Shown here piece by piece: positions 1 through 8,752 of a stretch of 64,000 nt of DNA. The stretch covers positions 149,452 through 213,451 of the forward strand of contig NZ_VMKN01000002.1 in assembly GCF_007483685.1 (NCBI RefSeq), written 5' to 3'. The notes under the pieces were generated by a model that saw nothing but the letters and a program-made list of their open reading frames with translations, made no database searches and was not told the origin of the DNA. This DNA is from Litoribacter populi (GTDB lineage: Bacteria; Bacteroidota; Bacteroidia; Cytophagales; Cyclobacteriaceae). The position numbers and the translations under genes are program-made. Every line of letters starts with the position of its first letter. Position 1 is the first letter of the stretch.

Positions 1-91
1 CCCTTTGGAGGCGGTGGATTTCGAAATAAGTCATAAATTTGTCTAAGTACACATTCATAAAATGCTAGTTTTGGTAGACCAGCAAAATACT

Positions 92-129
92 CTAAAATCC
101 TCTTGGGGCATGCCCCAAGAGGATTTTAG
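92..129. repeat. Perfect 38-bp palindrome
   Basis: Two 18-base arms starting CTAAAATCC are exact reverse complements around a 2-base centre. It could form a very stable hairpin acting as a terminator, although no T-run follows on either strand. It lies just inside the repeat-rich element end. Confidence 0.85.
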
Positions 130-200
130 TGGTGCACTATTGTTGCCAAATTTGGTGCATTCTTATTTACCGAAAGTGGTGCAGTTTTATTTACCGATTA
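130..200 (+). repeat. Three short direct repeats, element-terminus type
   Basis: The repeats start with TGGTGCA at 130, 153 and 177 (periods 23 and 24). The second and third also share TTATTTACCGA. The last repeat overlaps the stop codon of the ORF at 191-400. Arrays like this are typical transposase-binding sites in IS21-family ends. Confidence 0.6.
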
Positions 201-400
201 CAAAATCTTATGTATAGCTCCTTGGTGACAAGATTCTTAGCTTTAAGTCGGTAGTAATCAAGAAAGGTTCTGTAAATCAAGAAGTAAAATAGAAACAACC
301 CCGCAAAAACTTCTATTCCCACCCATTTGTACACGTAGCTCAGTATGAGTATAAAAATTGGTAGATAAGAGGCGATTTGATATATTTTGACGTTTTTCAT
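191..400 (-). CDS. Small membrane protein, probably truncated by element insertion
   Basis: A 69-residue hydrophobic protein with two predicted membrane segments, about residues 10-26 and 29-46, and a basic C-terminal tail. I do not recognise a family. Its last codons and stop (191-193) lie inside the third direct repeat of the putative IS terminus, so the native C-terminus was probably lost and the stop is supplied by the element. It lies downstream of nqrE but beyond a terminator hairpin, so it is not part of the nqr operon. It could also be an intact small protein if the repeats are not an IS end. Confidence 0.4.
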   Translation of the reverse strand: MKNVKIYQIASYLPIFILILSYVYKWVGIEVFAGLFLFYFLIYRTFLDYYRLKAKNLVTKELYIRFCNR

Positions 401-404
401 GACA

Positions 405-452
405 AAAAATAAGCCTTTCCATCCATAGATGAAAAGGCTTATAAGTTTTTTA
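405..452. terminator. Bidirectional terminator after nqrE
   Basis: An imperfect stem pairs 409-420 with 431-442 (core ATAAGCCTTT/AAAGGCTTAT). A-runs on the left and T-runs on the right give U-tracts for both strands. It closes the nqr operon on the minus strand after nqrE. Confidence 0.75.
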
Positions 453-460
453 TTTAAACC

Positions 461-1072
461 TTAAAGGTCGATACCCATGAAAGACATAAAGGCGATACCC
501 ATAAGTCCTGTAATCAGCATGGTGATACCCAACCCTTTCAATCCGTTAGGAACATTTGAATACTTAAGTTTCTCTCTAATGGCAGCCAAAGCCACGATTG
601 CTAGGAAAAAGCCTGTACCTGAACCAGCACCGTAAACCGCTGCTTCCGCTAGGGTGTAGTCTCTACCGGCCATGAAAAGGGAACCACCAAGAATCGCACA
701 GTTTACCGCGATCAAAGGAAGGAAGATCCCCAAAGAACCGTAAAGAGCTGGTGCAAATTTTTCGATAATCATCTCAACCAACTGAACCATGGCCGCAATT
801 ACTGCGATGAACATGATAAATCTAAGGAAAGTCAAATCGATAGTGGCAAACTGCTCACCTAGGAAAGCCAATGCTCCCTCTTTAAGGATAAATTCATTCA
901 ACAACCAGTTTACCGGTACGGTAACTGAAAGAACGAAGATAACCGCTGCACCTAGACCAAGGGCTGTAGACACTTTCTTGGATACTGCCAAGAAGGAACA
1001 CATACCTAGGAAATAGGCAAATACCATATTATCAATAAAGATTGATCTGATAGCTAAATTAAATAATTCCAT
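461..1072 (-). CDS. nqrE: Na+-translocating NADH:quinone reductase subunit E
   Basis: A 203-residue integral membrane subunit of the Na+-NQR respiratory complex, which oxidises NADH, reduces quinone and pumps sodium. Six hydrophobic helices fill the chain, and the length matches the family. The two conserved Cys-containing repeats of NqrD/NqrE, which hold an inter-subunit iron centre, are present (an AYFLGMCSF segment near residue 25 and NCAILGG near residue 124). It is the last gene of nqrABCDE, 14 bp after nqrD, and is followed by a terminator instead of nqrF. Confidence 0.95.
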   Translation of the reverse strand: MELFNLAIRSIFIDNMVFAYFLGMCSFLAVSKKVSTALGLGAAVIFVLSVTVPVNWLLNEFILKEGALAFLGEQFATIDLTFLRFIMFIAVIAAMVQLVEMIIEKFAPALYGSLGIFLPLIAVNCAILGGSLFMAGRDYTLAEAAVYGAGSGTGFFLAIVALAAIREKLKYSNVPNGLKGLGITMLITGLMGIAFMSFMGIDL

Positions 1073-1086
1073 TTCTTAGATATATT

Positions 1087-1761
1087 TTAATGTTCTACAT
1101 AACCAGTTTTGGTACGTTGTACCCAAATGATCAATCCAAGGATTATAAATGCACCTACAGGGGAAACCATTAGACCATTTGTAGCCAAGGAGAAATCATC
1201 ACCGAACAACCCAGAGATGTTGTCAAATACAGGGTATCCGAATACGGAGCCTGAACCCCAAAGCTCTCTAAAGAACGCAACTGCAAGGATAATCCAAGAG
1301 TAGCCCAAGGCACTACCAAAACCATCAAGGATGGAATCATACGGTTTGTTGCCAAGCGCAAAAGCCTCAAGACGACCCATTACAATACAGTTTGTGATAA
1401 TCAATCCAATGAATACGGATAGTTCTTTGTACATATCGAAAGCAAAAGCTTTCAACACCTCGTTTACCAAAGTCACCAAAGAGGCAACAATAGCAAGCTG
1501 CACAATAATCCTAACCCTAGAAGGGATAGTGTTTCTCATTAGAGAAATGGTAAGGTTAGCCATTACCATTACAAATATTACAGATAGCGCCATTACCATG
1601 GTTGGTTGCATCTGTGTGGTTACCGCTAGTGCTGAACAAATACCCAAAACCTGAATGGTGATTGGGTTGTCATCCACTAGTGGATCCGATATCAATTTCT
1701 TTCTTCTCTTAGATAAGAGTGCCTCTGATGGCTTTTTTACTTCAGCTGTTTCTGTACTCAT
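1087..1761 (-). CDS. nqrD: Na+-translocating NADH:quinone reductase subunit D
   Basis: A 224-residue six-helix membrane subunit that pairs with NqrE in inverted topology to hold the membrane iron site. The Cys-containing segments GICSALAVTT (about residues 41-50) and TNCIVMGRLEA (about 123-133) are family signatures. A hydrophilic N-terminal extension of about 30 residues precedes the first helix. It lies between nqrC (25 bp away) and nqrE (14 bp away), and the operon order A-B-C-D-E is standard. Confidence 0.95.
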   Translation of the reverse strand: MSTETAEVKKPSEALLSKRRKKLISDPLVDDNPITIQVLGICSALAVTTQMQPTMVMALSVIFVMVMANLTISLMRNTIPSRVRIIVQLAIVASLVTLVNEVLKAFAFDMYKELSVFIGLIITNCIVMGRLEAFALGNKPYDSILDGFGSALGYSWIILAVAFFRELWGSGSVFGYPVFDNISGLFGDDFSLATNGLMVSPVGAFIILGLIIWVQRTKTGYVEH

Positions 1762-1786
1762 TATATTGAAATTGAAACGTTCAAAA

Positions 1787-2557
1787 TTAATTTAAAGCAA
1801 CAGGAGCGTCACCAGTTCTTTTTCTTTCTAGGTAGCTCTTGTAGTGGCTCAAGTAGCGCTCCAACATTTTGTTTACCCCTTCAGCAGTAATAGTAGCCCC
1901 AGAAAGGCCATCAACTTTATGCGGATCGGCAGAGTAGTCTTTACCTTCACCTTTTTGCATTCTTACCGCCTCAAGTTCTCCAGCTTCGTTGAAGATCTCT
2001 TTACCTCTATACCTAGCCTGCACATCACCTGAAGTGATTCTTGCACCAAGCCCTGGAGTTTCAGCGGCGTGAGCAAAAGTTACACCTTCGATAGTGTTAA
2101 GGTCAGTTTGAAGAGCTACATAACCCCAAATCTCATCCCAAAGTCCATTACCATATACCGGAAGGATGATAGACTGAACATCCTCTTCATTACCTTCAGC
2201 ATGGTAGATAAACACGGGGTAAAGTCTATCTTCTGGGCTTCTTTTATAGTTTTTAGCGATGTTTACATTTTCAGCGACAAGTTGGTTTCCCTCCTCATCC
2301 TGCTCAACTTCCTCACCGTTGATGTTGACTACTTTAGAAGAAATTCTGGTTTCGTAATAGTTTATTACCTGTTCAGATTCCATTCTGTTTAATTCCTCGG
2401 CGGCCATCACGGCCCCAAGAATTTGCTTTTTGGTATCCAATTCTTCAGCTTTCTTCTGAATTGGCCCCAACAACTCTGATGTACCTGACAATAATAGTCC
2501 TAAGACTACGGTAAGGATGACAGAGAATGTGATAATATATCCGTTAGACTGTTGCAC
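1787..2557 (-). CDS. nqrC: Na+-translocating NADH:quinone reductase subunit C
   Basis: A 256-residue subunit with one N-terminal membrane helix (about residues 8-28) and a periplasmic FMN-binding domain. The flavin-attachment motif SGAT is at residues 219-222, where T222 would carry the covalent phosphoester-linked FMN. In the complex NqrC passes electrons between the iron centre and the NqrB flavin. Its first codons overlap the end of nqrB by 14 bp, which suggests translational coupling. Maturation needs an ApbE flavin transferase, which is not in this window. Confidence 0.95.
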   Translation of the reverse strand: MQQSNGYIITFSVILTVVLGLLLSGTSELLGPIQKKAEELDTKKQILGAVMAAEELNRMESEQVINYYETRISSKVVNINGEEVEQDEEGNQLVAENVNIAKNYKRSPEDRLYPVFIYHAEGNEEDVQSIILPVYGNGLWDEIWGYVALQTDLNTIEGVTFAHAAETPGLGARITSGDVQARYRGKEIFNEAGELEAVRMQKGEGKDYSADPHKVDGLSGATITAEGVNKMLERYLSHYKSYLERKRTGDAPVALN

Positions 2558-3746
2558 GTTGTAACCTCCTTTTCTTGTTTGCTTTTACTACATAGTGATC
2601 AATAAGTGGTGCAAATACGTTCATGAACAATACCGCCAACATAATTCCTTCCGGATAGGCTGGGTTCGTCACTCGTATGATGACAGTAAGAACACCAATT
2701 AATAACCCGTAAATCCACTTTCCAGTTTCGGTCTGAGAGGCAGAAACTGGGTCGGTAGCCATAAACACGATACCGAATGCAAGACCACCCATCACCAAAT
2801 GATAATGTGCAGGCATAGCCATGTATTCATTCACTGCGAATAGCTCCATTACCAAGCCCATAAGCCAAGCACCACCAAATGCACTTACGATGATTTTCCA
2901 GCTGGCTACACCAGTTAGAATAAGTATGGCTGCACCGATTAAAGCCATCAAAGCCGATGTCTCACCGATTGATCCAGGGATAAATCCGAAAAACATATTT
3001 GCAAAGCTAAACATGTTGTCCATAAAGCCTGCGTTGTGGGTAGCCAATGCCGAAGTCACTGCCTCGCCCTCCTGGCCAGCCTGATATGCTACTGCAAGGG
3101 CAGTGGCTCCAGAGAATCCGTCAACCACACCTTTTTCACCTACGTAAGTCCATACCTGGTCACCAGAAATCTGCATTGGGTATGCAAAGTAAAGGAAAGC
3201 TCTTGCGGTCATGGCTACGTTTAGAATATTCATACCGGTACCACCAAACACCTCTTTTGCTATCACCACAGCGAAAATTGTCGCTAAGGCAACCTGCCAC
3301 AAAGGAATGGTAGCTGGTACCACCAATGGAATCAACATCCCTGTCACCAAGAAGCCTTCATTGATGGGGTGTTTTCGTACTACTGCAAAAATGGCCTCTA
3401 CAATACCACCTGCAGCATAAGAAACCAATACAATAGGTAATACTAGGATAGCGCCCAAAAGAAATTTGTCTGCGAAGTCCGCTGTCTCACCTACCGCTAA
3501 ATAATGCATGTTGCCGGTATTGTACATACCAAATAGCAAACATGGAATCATAGCGATCACTACAGTGATCATCATTCTTTTTAGATCGATGGCATCCCTG
3601 ATTTGGGCACCTCTTGGATTAGTTGTATGTTTTGGTGTGAACATGAACGTTTCACCTGCCTCATACAAATAATACAAGTTCTCCAATTTGCCGCCCTTTT
3701 GAAAAAGCGGCTTCTGCTTATCTAACAGATCGCGTAGAAACTTCAT
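2544..3746 (-). CDS. nqrB: Na+-translocating NADH:quinone reductase subunit B
   Basis: A 400-residue polytopic membrane subunit related to RnfD, expected to hold the sodium channel, riboflavin and a covalent FMN. The attachment motif DGFSGAT ends at T215. About ten hydrophobic helices are visible, and the N-terminus is a soluble stretch of about 55 residues, as in homologues. It follows nqrA by only 5 bp and overlaps nqrC, so it is co-translated within the operon. Confidence 0.95.
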   Translation of the reverse strand: MKFLRDLLDKQKPLFQKGGKLENLYYLYEAGETFMFTPKHTTNPRGAQIRDAIDLKRMMITVVIAMIPCLLFGMYNTGNMHYLAVGETADFADKFLLGAILVLPIVLVSYAAGGIVEAIFAVVRKHPINEGFLVTGMLIPLVVPATIPLWQVALATIFAVVIAKEVFGGTGMNILNVAMTARAFLYFAYPMQISGDQVWTYVGEKGVVDGFSGATALAVAYQAGQEGEAVTSALATHNAGFMDNMFSFANMFFGFIPGSIGETSALMALIGAAILILTGVASWKIIVSAFGGAWLMGLVMELFAVNEYMAMPAHYHLVMGGLAFGIVFMATDPVSASQTETGKWIYGLLIGVLTVIIRVTNPAYPEGIMLAVLFMNVFAPLIDHYVVKANKKRRLQRATV

Positions 3747-3751
3747 ATTAA

Positions 3752-5116
3752 TTAACTATATTGTATTAGTTCAATTCCTTTTCTTAATATCTCCTGTACT
3801 GGATGCTTGGACACGTCCACAAATTCACAAAGGGCAAGGTCTTCCTCCACCAACTCATAAATTCCTAGCTCTTCCATTTCATCATAATCCTCGGCCATGA
3901 TGGCTTTCAATAGATATACCGGGTAGATGTCCATCGGAGTTACGTTTTCAAACACACCTGTCTGAACAAAAGCCCTCTCTTCACCTCTCATGTTAGTATC
4001 CAACACAAACTCTTGGTTTGGTTTCAAGAAGCTGAAAAGACCCAATGCCCTGTGGTAGCTAAGTCGTGCCGAAGTTGGTTTCATCCAGCCTAGGAACTCA
4101 TACTCATCGCCTTCAGGAAGTACGGTGATTTGATTATCGTAATAACCCAAATAACCATCGTTATTGATTCTTTGTCCTGTAAGTACATTACCGGAAACCA
4201 CTCTGTATTTACCTTCTTTGGTATTTCCCGCCAAGAACTTATCCACGCAAGCACCCAAGTAAGTTTTTGCGTAAGCGGGCTTAGTAATGTGTGAGCCAGA
4301 GATAGCAACAATTTTGGAAGCATCATAGACGCCGTCCAAGAAAAGTTTACCGATCTGCGCTACCCCATATGGGTTTACAGTCCAGGCAATATCTCCTTTA
4401 TTGATGGGATTAATGTGGTGGATTTGCACACCTACGTTTCCGGCTGGGTGAGGTCCAGAGAACTTGTTAACCTGTACATTTTGTACATTATTGTAAACCG
4501 CTGGAACTTCAGCGCCTTCCTCCAAATTGAGGTGAACCACTCCAGGAGTCAACTTTTTCAATACGTTGATACCGGCTTGGAAGTATTTCTCTTGGCCTTT
4601 TAACAAAAAACCATAATCCGGAGCTAATGGGTGGGTGTCAAAACCTGAAATAAAGATGGCTTTAGGCTCATCCGCTGGATCGGCCACTACGCCAAACGGT
4701 CTTTGGATGATCTGTGGCCACACACCGCTCATCGCCATGTGATTAACTACATCTTCCCTTTTGAGCGCTTTCAGGTCAGAATCATTGTATTTTGTAAACT
4801 GTTCGAATTCAAAGGTCTGATCTGCCTTAATCTTAATCTCGAGCAATCTCCTTCTCTCTCCTCTTTTGATTTCTACGACTTCTCCGGAAACAGGAGATAC
4901 GTATTGAACTTTGTCAAGTTTTTTATCAAACAAGATTGGGGTTCCTGCTTTCACAGTATCTCCCTCATTGACAAGAACTTTAGGGCGTTGCATCCCTATG
5001 AAGTCGGTAGGTTTGATTGCAAAGGTCTGAGCTGGCTGGAAATTTGCAAGTTGCTTATCAGCTCTTCCGGCAAGCTTAATATCAAATCCCTTCTTAAGCT
5101 TTATTAGTTTTGACAT
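3752..5116 (-). CDS. nqrA: Na+-translocating NADH:quinone reductase subunit A
   Basis: A 454-residue soluble peripheral subunit of Na+-NQR, full length for the family, with no signal peptide or membrane helix. The N-terminal barrel-sandwich region with GDTVKAGTPI (about residues 53-62) matches the NqrA/RnfC-type fold. It is the first gene of the operon. A -7 box (TAGATTTG) lies about 40 bp upstream of the start and a nested hairpin lies beyond it, so transcription probably begins there. Confidence 0.95.
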   Translation of the reverse strand: MSKLIKLKKGFDIKLAGRADKQLANFQPAQTFAIKPTDFIGMQRPKVLVNEGDTVKAGTPILFDKKLDKVQYVSPVSGEVVEIKRGERRRLLEIKIKADQTFEFEQFTKYNDSDLKALKREDVVNHMAMSGVWPQIIQRPFGVVADPADEPKAIFISGFDTHPLAPDYGFLLKGQEKYFQAGINVLKKLTPGVVHLNLEEGAEVPAVYNNVQNVQVNKFSGPHPAGNVGVQIHHINPINKGDIAWTVNPYGVAQIGKLFLDGVYDASKIVAISGSHITKPAYAKTYLGACVDKFLAGNTKEGKYRVVSGNVLTGQRINNDGYLGYYDNQITVLPEGDEYEFLGWMKPTSARLSYHRALGLFSFLKPNQEFVLDTNMRGEERAFVQTGVFENVTPMDIYPVYLLKAIMAEDYDEMEELGIYELVEEDLALCEFVDVSKHPVQEILRKGIELIQYS

Positions 5117-5155
5117 ATTTATTTTTTGAACTATATGGTCCCTTTAAAAACGCCT

Positions 5156-5163
5156 CAAATCTA
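5156..5163 (-). promoter_or_regulatory. Promoter -7 box for nqrABCDE
   Basis: The minus strand reads TAGATTTG, a perfect match to TAnnTTTG, 40 bp before the nqrA start. No clear TTG -33 element is visible at the usual distance. Confidence 0.55.
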
Positions 5164-5187
5164 AGAAAATACATTAGTTATTAGAAG

Positions 5188-5233
5188 ATAATTGCTCGAT
5201 TATTTCCACGAAATAAGTATACTTGGCAATTAT
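5188..5233. repeat. Nested inverted repeat upstream of nqrA
   Basis: Outer arms ATAATTGC (5188-5195) and GCAATTAT (5226-5233) enclose a second perfect pair, TTATTTC (5200-5206) and GAAATAA (5210-5216). There is no U-tract toward nqrA, so a regulator site is at least as likely as a terminator of ispH. Confidence 0.6.
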
Positions 5234-5254
5234 TTTGTTTGAGGCATATCTAAT

Positions 5255-6154
5255 TTATGTTGTAATCAATCCCTCTTTATCCCAATTTTTTACATGGTTC
5301 ATCACCAGTTCCATGAGCCACATAGGGGTGGAAGTAGCTCCACAAACGCCAACACTGTCATCGACTTTGAACCACGCCCTGTCTATTTCTGACTCGTTCT
5401 CAACAAAATAGCTACGCTCATTTTGTTCTTTACAAACTTGGTATAGAGCCTTACCATTGCTACTTTTCTTTCCTGAGACAAATATAATGACGTCGTTATC
5501 TTGAGAGAATTTTCTGAGTTGGGGTTCTCTGTTGGACACCTGGCGGCAGATAGAATCATTGGCATTGAAGTCCACTTCCTCAACCGATCCCTTGGCTTTT
5601 TCTATTCGTTGGGAGATTTTCTCTTTAAGGTCATAAAACCCCTTGGTGCTTTTGGTAGTCTGGCTGAAAAGAGTGATCGGAAGGGTGTAGTCAATTTTCT
5701 CCAGATCTTGTTCCTCCATCACTACAATGGCATTTTCCCTGGTTTGCCCAGTCAGGCCGATAACTTCGGCGTGTCCCTTTTTCCCATAAATGACAATCTG
5801 CCCCTTTTCTCTCTCCATTTTGTCGAAAGCATTTTTTACACGGTGCTGTAACTTTAACACCACTGGGCAGGAGGCATCTATGAGTTCAATATTGTTTTCT
5901 ATAGCGGTGCGGTAGGTTTCAGGAGGTTCTCCATGGGCACGGATGAGGACTTTACAATTACTGATTTCCTTAAGTTGCTCACGGTCGATGACTACAAGCC
6001 CCTTCTGGCTGAGTCTATTTACCTCCATATCATTATGAACTATATCTCCCAGACAGTATAAAGTGTCAGCACCTTCCATTTCGTCCTCGGCCATTTTAAT
6101 GGCAAACTCCACCCCAAAGCAATATCCAGAATTTTTATCTATAGTTACCTGCAT
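5255..6154 (-). CDS. ispH: 4-hydroxy-3-methylbut-2-enyl diphosphate reductase
   Basis: A 299-residue enzyme of the last step of the MEP isoprenoid pathway, making IPP and DMAPP from HMBPP with an iron-sulfur cluster. The three cluster cysteines are visible: C12 in GYCFGVE, C96 in DASCP and C203 in SICRQVSNRE. A substrate-binding motif, TSTP, lies near the C-terminus. It follows cmk by 11 bp and is probably co-transcribed. The isoprenoids feed the polyprenyl synthase encoded near 62 kb. Confidence 0.95.
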   Translation of the reverse strand: MQVTIDKNSGYCFGVEFAIKMAEDEMEGADTLYCLGDIVHNDMEVNRLSQKGLVVIDREQLKEISNCKVLIRAHGEPPETYRTAIENNIELIDASCPVVLKLQHRVKNAFDKMEREKGQIVIYGKKGHAEVIGLTGQTRENAIVVMEEQDLEKIDYTLPITLFSQTTKSTKGFYDLKEKISQRIEKAKGSVEEVDFNANDSICRQVSNREPQLRKFSQDNDVIIFVSGKKSSNGKALYQVCKEQNERSYFVENESEIDRAWFKVDDSVGVCGATSTPMWLMELVMNHVKNWDKEGLITT

Positions 6155-6165
6155 GACATAGTTGT

Positions 6166-6846
6166 TTAAGCCTCGATTTTCTCTTTGGCCAATTTTACAA
6201 TTTGGGTTACCTGGTCGTCAAAATCCAAATAACTTGTATCTATTTCCACAGCGTCATCTGCCTTTTTAAGTGGGCTGATTTCCCTGCTGGAATCTATTCT
6301 GTCTCTTTCTCCTAAGTTGTGGATAATTTTATCCAGTTCTACAAGGTCTCCTTTTTCCAAAAGCTCCTGCTGCCTTCTCTCCGCACGAATGTTAAGATCG
6401 GCAGTCATGAATACTTTCAATTCCGCATCGGAAAATACTACTGTACCGATATCGCGACCATCCATTACCACCCCTTTGTGTTTACCGAGCCGCTGCTGCT
6501 GTGCAACCAACTCTTTACGCACCTCTTTAAGCTTACTCACTTCGCTAACTCTCTCCGAAACCTTCATCGTCCTGATCTGTTTTTCCACATTCAGACCATT
6601 TAGAAAAGTCTCTTGGAAACCTGTTTCTTCATTCTTGTGAAACTCAATTTTCAGGGTGGATAGAGCCTTGAGCACCTCCTTGGGATTGGTGAGATTTGTA
6701 AAACTATTGATAAAATGGAGCGTCACCGCTCTATACATGGCCCCTGAATCTATATAGGTATAACTCAAAGTTTTAGCTACGGCTTTGGCTGTTGAACTTT
6801 TACCACAACCCGAAAAGCCATCAATAGCAATTACAATTTTCTTCAT
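6166..6846 (-). CDS. cmk: (d)CMP kinase
   Basis: Cytidylate kinase, phosphorylating CMP and dCMP with ATP. The P-loop GFSGCGKSS and the DGRDIGTVV motif are clear. The frame remains open 14 codons upstream (to 6888), but the -7 promoter box at 6886-6893 lies over that extension, so I choose the ATG at 6846. This gives 226 residues, the usual family size. It is the first gene of the cmk-ispH operon. Confidence 0.92.
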   Translation of the reverse strand: MKKIVIAIDGFSGCGKSSTAKAVAKTLSYTYIDSGAMYRAVTLHFINSFTNLTNPKEVLKALSTLKIEFHKNEETGFQETFLNGLNVEKQIRTMKVSERVSEVSKLKEVRKELVAQQQRLGKHKGVVMDGRDIGTVVFSDAELKVFMTADLNIRAERRQQELLEKGDLVELDKIIHNLGERDRIDSSREISPLKKADDAVEIDTSYLDFDDQVTQIVKLAKEKIEA

Positions 6847-6885
6847 CCAATCTTTGTTAATTCCGGAAAGCCGTGTTTTCCGGTG

Positions 6886-6893
6886 CAAATATA
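6886..6893 (-). promoter_or_regulatory. Promoter -7 box for cmk-ispH
   Basis: The minus strand reads TATATTTG (TAnnTTTG), 39 bp before the chosen cmk start. It supports the shorter cmk reading frame. Confidence 0.55.
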
Positions 6894-7002
6894 AGAGTTT
6901 TAAATCTTTTATTAGTCCTGAGGCAAAGGTATCTTCAAAAGTCCAAAAAGCGTAATTTTCACAGCAATTAATAACAACTTTCGGAAAGTCCTCCGGCTTT
7001 CG

Positions 7003-7010
7003 TAAATTTG
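7003..7010 (+). promoter_or_regulatory. Promoter -7 box for adenine deaminase
   Basis: TAAATTTG matches TAnnTTTG, 60 bp upstream of the ade ATG, leaving a leader of about 55 nt that contains the hairpin at 7014-7042. Confidence 0.5.
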
Positions 7011-7013
7011 GTT

Positions 7014-7042
7014 TTCAGATAGACACCGAAGGCCTATCTGAA
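7014..7042 (+). promoter_or_regulatory. Leader hairpin upstream of adenine deaminase
   Basis: TTCAGATAG (7014-7022) pairs perfectly with CTATCTGAA (7034-7042) around an 11-nt loop in the predicted 5' untranslated region. It does not resemble the known three-way-junction purine riboswitch. Its function is unknown. Confidence 0.5.
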
Positions 7043-7070
7043 ATTTCATTTTCTGCTTAACCCCATTTTT

Positions 7071-8699
7071 ATGAAAAAATTTTCCCTTTCCGGCCAGTTT
7101 GTAGACATTCCCAACCGCCAAATCTTTCCCGCAGAAGTTAGCATCGAAAACGGCAAAATAGGCCAGGTGAAGAAAGTGACTCAAGCTCCAGATGAATATA
7201 TAATGCCCGGATTCATCGATGCCCATGTGCACGTGGAGTCCTCCATGTTGGTCCCATCCGAGTTTGCCCGTCTAGCAGTGGTCCACGGGACGGTGGCTTC
7301 CATCTCCGACCCACATGAAATCGCTAACGTTTGCGGTATGGAAGGTGTGGAGTATATGATTGACAATGGCCACAAGGTCCCTTTCAAGTTTTACTTCGGC
7401 GCACCTTCCTGCGTACCCGCCACTCCATTTGAAACGGCAGGTGGAGAAATCAACACTGCCGATATTGAAAAACTAATGATTAGGGAGGAAATCACCTATC
7501 TAGCCGAAATGATGAACTGGCCAGGAACGGTCAACCGTGACTCAGAGGTAATGGAAAAAATTGCCATAGCACAGAAATTTGGGAAGCCCATAGATGGCCA
7601 CGCTCCAGGCTTGAAGGGAGAACTGGCAGAAAAGTATATTTTAGCCGGCATTAGCACCGATCACGAATGCTTCACTCAAGAGGAGGCTTTGGACAAGTTA
7701 AAGCATGGTATGAAAATCTCCATCAGAGAAGGTAGTGCTGCTAAAAACTTTGAGGCACTGATCGGACTTATCGATGAACATGCAGACAACATCATGTTTT
7801 GCTCGGATGACAAGCATCCCGATAATTTGGCCGTCAGCCATATCAACCACCTCGCTGCAAGAGCAGTGGCCGAAAACAAGGATTTGTTTGATGTGCTAAA
7901 AGCCGCCTGTCTCAACCCAATTTCTCACTATAAAATGAAAGTTGGCTCATTGAAAGAAGGTGATCCAGCAGATTTTATAGTGGTGAAAGATTTGGAGAAG
8001 TTTGAGGTGTTGAAAACTTTCATTGACGGAAATTTGGTTGCGGAAAATGGCAAAACTCTCATCGAGAGTGTATCCAACGAAATCATCAACAACTTTCATA
8101 CAAACAAAAAATCCGTTGAAGACTTTGCAATAGATGCCAAAAGTCAGACGGTTAGGGTGATCGAGGCTTTGGATGGGCAATTAATCACGCCAGAAATTAA
8201 AGGGGAAATCCTGATTAAAAACGGAAAGGCAGAATCTAACCCTGAAAAGGATATTTTAAAAATAACAGTAGTAAACCGTTATGAGGATGCTGCTCCAGCA
8301 ATGGCTTTTATCAAGAACTTTGGATTGACCGAGGGTGCTATTGCCTCTTCAGTTGGGCATGACTCACATAACATCATAGCTGTAGGCGTGGATGATGAGA
8401 GCATAACCAAGGCAGTTAATCTAATCATCGAAGCTAAAGGTGGAGTATCTGCTATCAATCTCAATCAATCCATAATTTTGCCTCTTCCTGTGGGCGGAAT
8501 CATGTCGGCTGAAGATGGATACAAGGTTGCAGAACAATACACCACCATTGATAAAATGGCCAAAGAAATGGGGTCTAGCTTACAGTCCCCTTTCATGACC
8601 TTGAGCTTTATGGCGCTGCTGGTAATACCTGATCTGAAACTAAGTGACAAGGGATTATTTAGCGGTCAGGAATTCAAATTCACAGACCTTTTTCTTTAA
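7071..8699 (+). CDS. ade: Adenine deaminase
   Basis: A 542-residue amidohydrolase that converts adenine to hypoxanthine in purine salvage. The metal-binding motif [13 protein letters not shown] is at about residues 47-59, followed by DPHE and a downstream HAPGL/DHE region. A C-terminal adenine-deaminase domain contains the conserved SSVGHDSHN and LPLPVGG segments. The length is slightly below the usual range of about 570. It is transcribed alone: a predicted promoter and leader hairpin precede it and a strong terminator follows. Confidence 0.93.
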   Translation: MKKFSLSGQFVDIPNRQIFPAEVSIENGKIGQVKKVTQAPDEYIMPGFIDAHVHVESSMLVPSEFARLAVVHGTVASISDPHEIANVCGMEGVEYMIDNGHKVPFKFYFGAPSCVPATPFETAGGEINTADIEKLMIREEITYLAEMMNWPGTVNRDSEVMEKIAIAQKFGKPIDGHAPGLKGELAEKYILAGISTDHECFTQEEALDKLKHGMKISIREGSAAKNFEALIGLIDEHADNIMFCSDDKHPDNLAVSHINHLAARAVAENKDLFDVLKAACLNPISHYKMKVGSLKEGDPADFIVVKDLEKFEVLKTFIDGNLVAENGKTLIESVSNEIINNFHTNKKSVEDFAIDAKSQTVRVIEALDGQLITPEIKGEILIKNGKAESNPEKDILKITVVNRYEDAAPAMAFIKNFGLTEGAIASSVGHDSHNIIAVGVDDESITKAVNLIIEAKGGVSAINLNQSIILPLPVGGIMSAEDGYKVAEQYTTIDKMAKEMGSSLQSPFMTLSFMALLVIPDLKLSDKGLFSGQEFKFTDLFL

Positions 8700-8700
8700 A

Positions 8701-8741
8701 TCAAAAAAGCGGTCAGAAGTAATTTCTGACCGCTTTTTTGA
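8701..8741. terminator. Terminator after ade
   Basis: A perfect stem (AAAAAAGCGGTCAGAA against its complement, 4-nt loop) has A- and T-runs at the two ends, so it can work in both directions between ade and the DUF1080 gene. Confidence 0.9.
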
Positions 8742-8752
8742 TATGCTATCAC

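Larger units (their letters stand above)
1..202. mobile_element. Probable terminal segment of an IS21-type insertion sequence
   Basis: The first 200 bases hold no complete gene. They contain a long palindrome (92-129) followed by three degenerate direct repeats of 23-24 bp that end near 200-202 with CA. Multiple short repeats inside a terminus with TG/CA ends are known for the IS21 family. If this reading is right, the element lies to the left and its right end is at about 202, inside the 3' end of the small ORF at 191-400. A short frame at 1-36 ends in TAA and could be the tail of an element gene, but it is too short to identify. No transposase is visible, so the assignment rests on repeat structure alone. 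Confidence 0.35.

Noticed and set aside
7014-7042. Purine riboswitch in the ade leader
   Set aside because: Only a single hairpin is present; the three-way junction and conserved loop-loop sequences are absent.
6912-7232. Minus-strand 106-residue ORF
   Set aside because: It is antisense to the start of ade and covers its promoter and leader hairpin.
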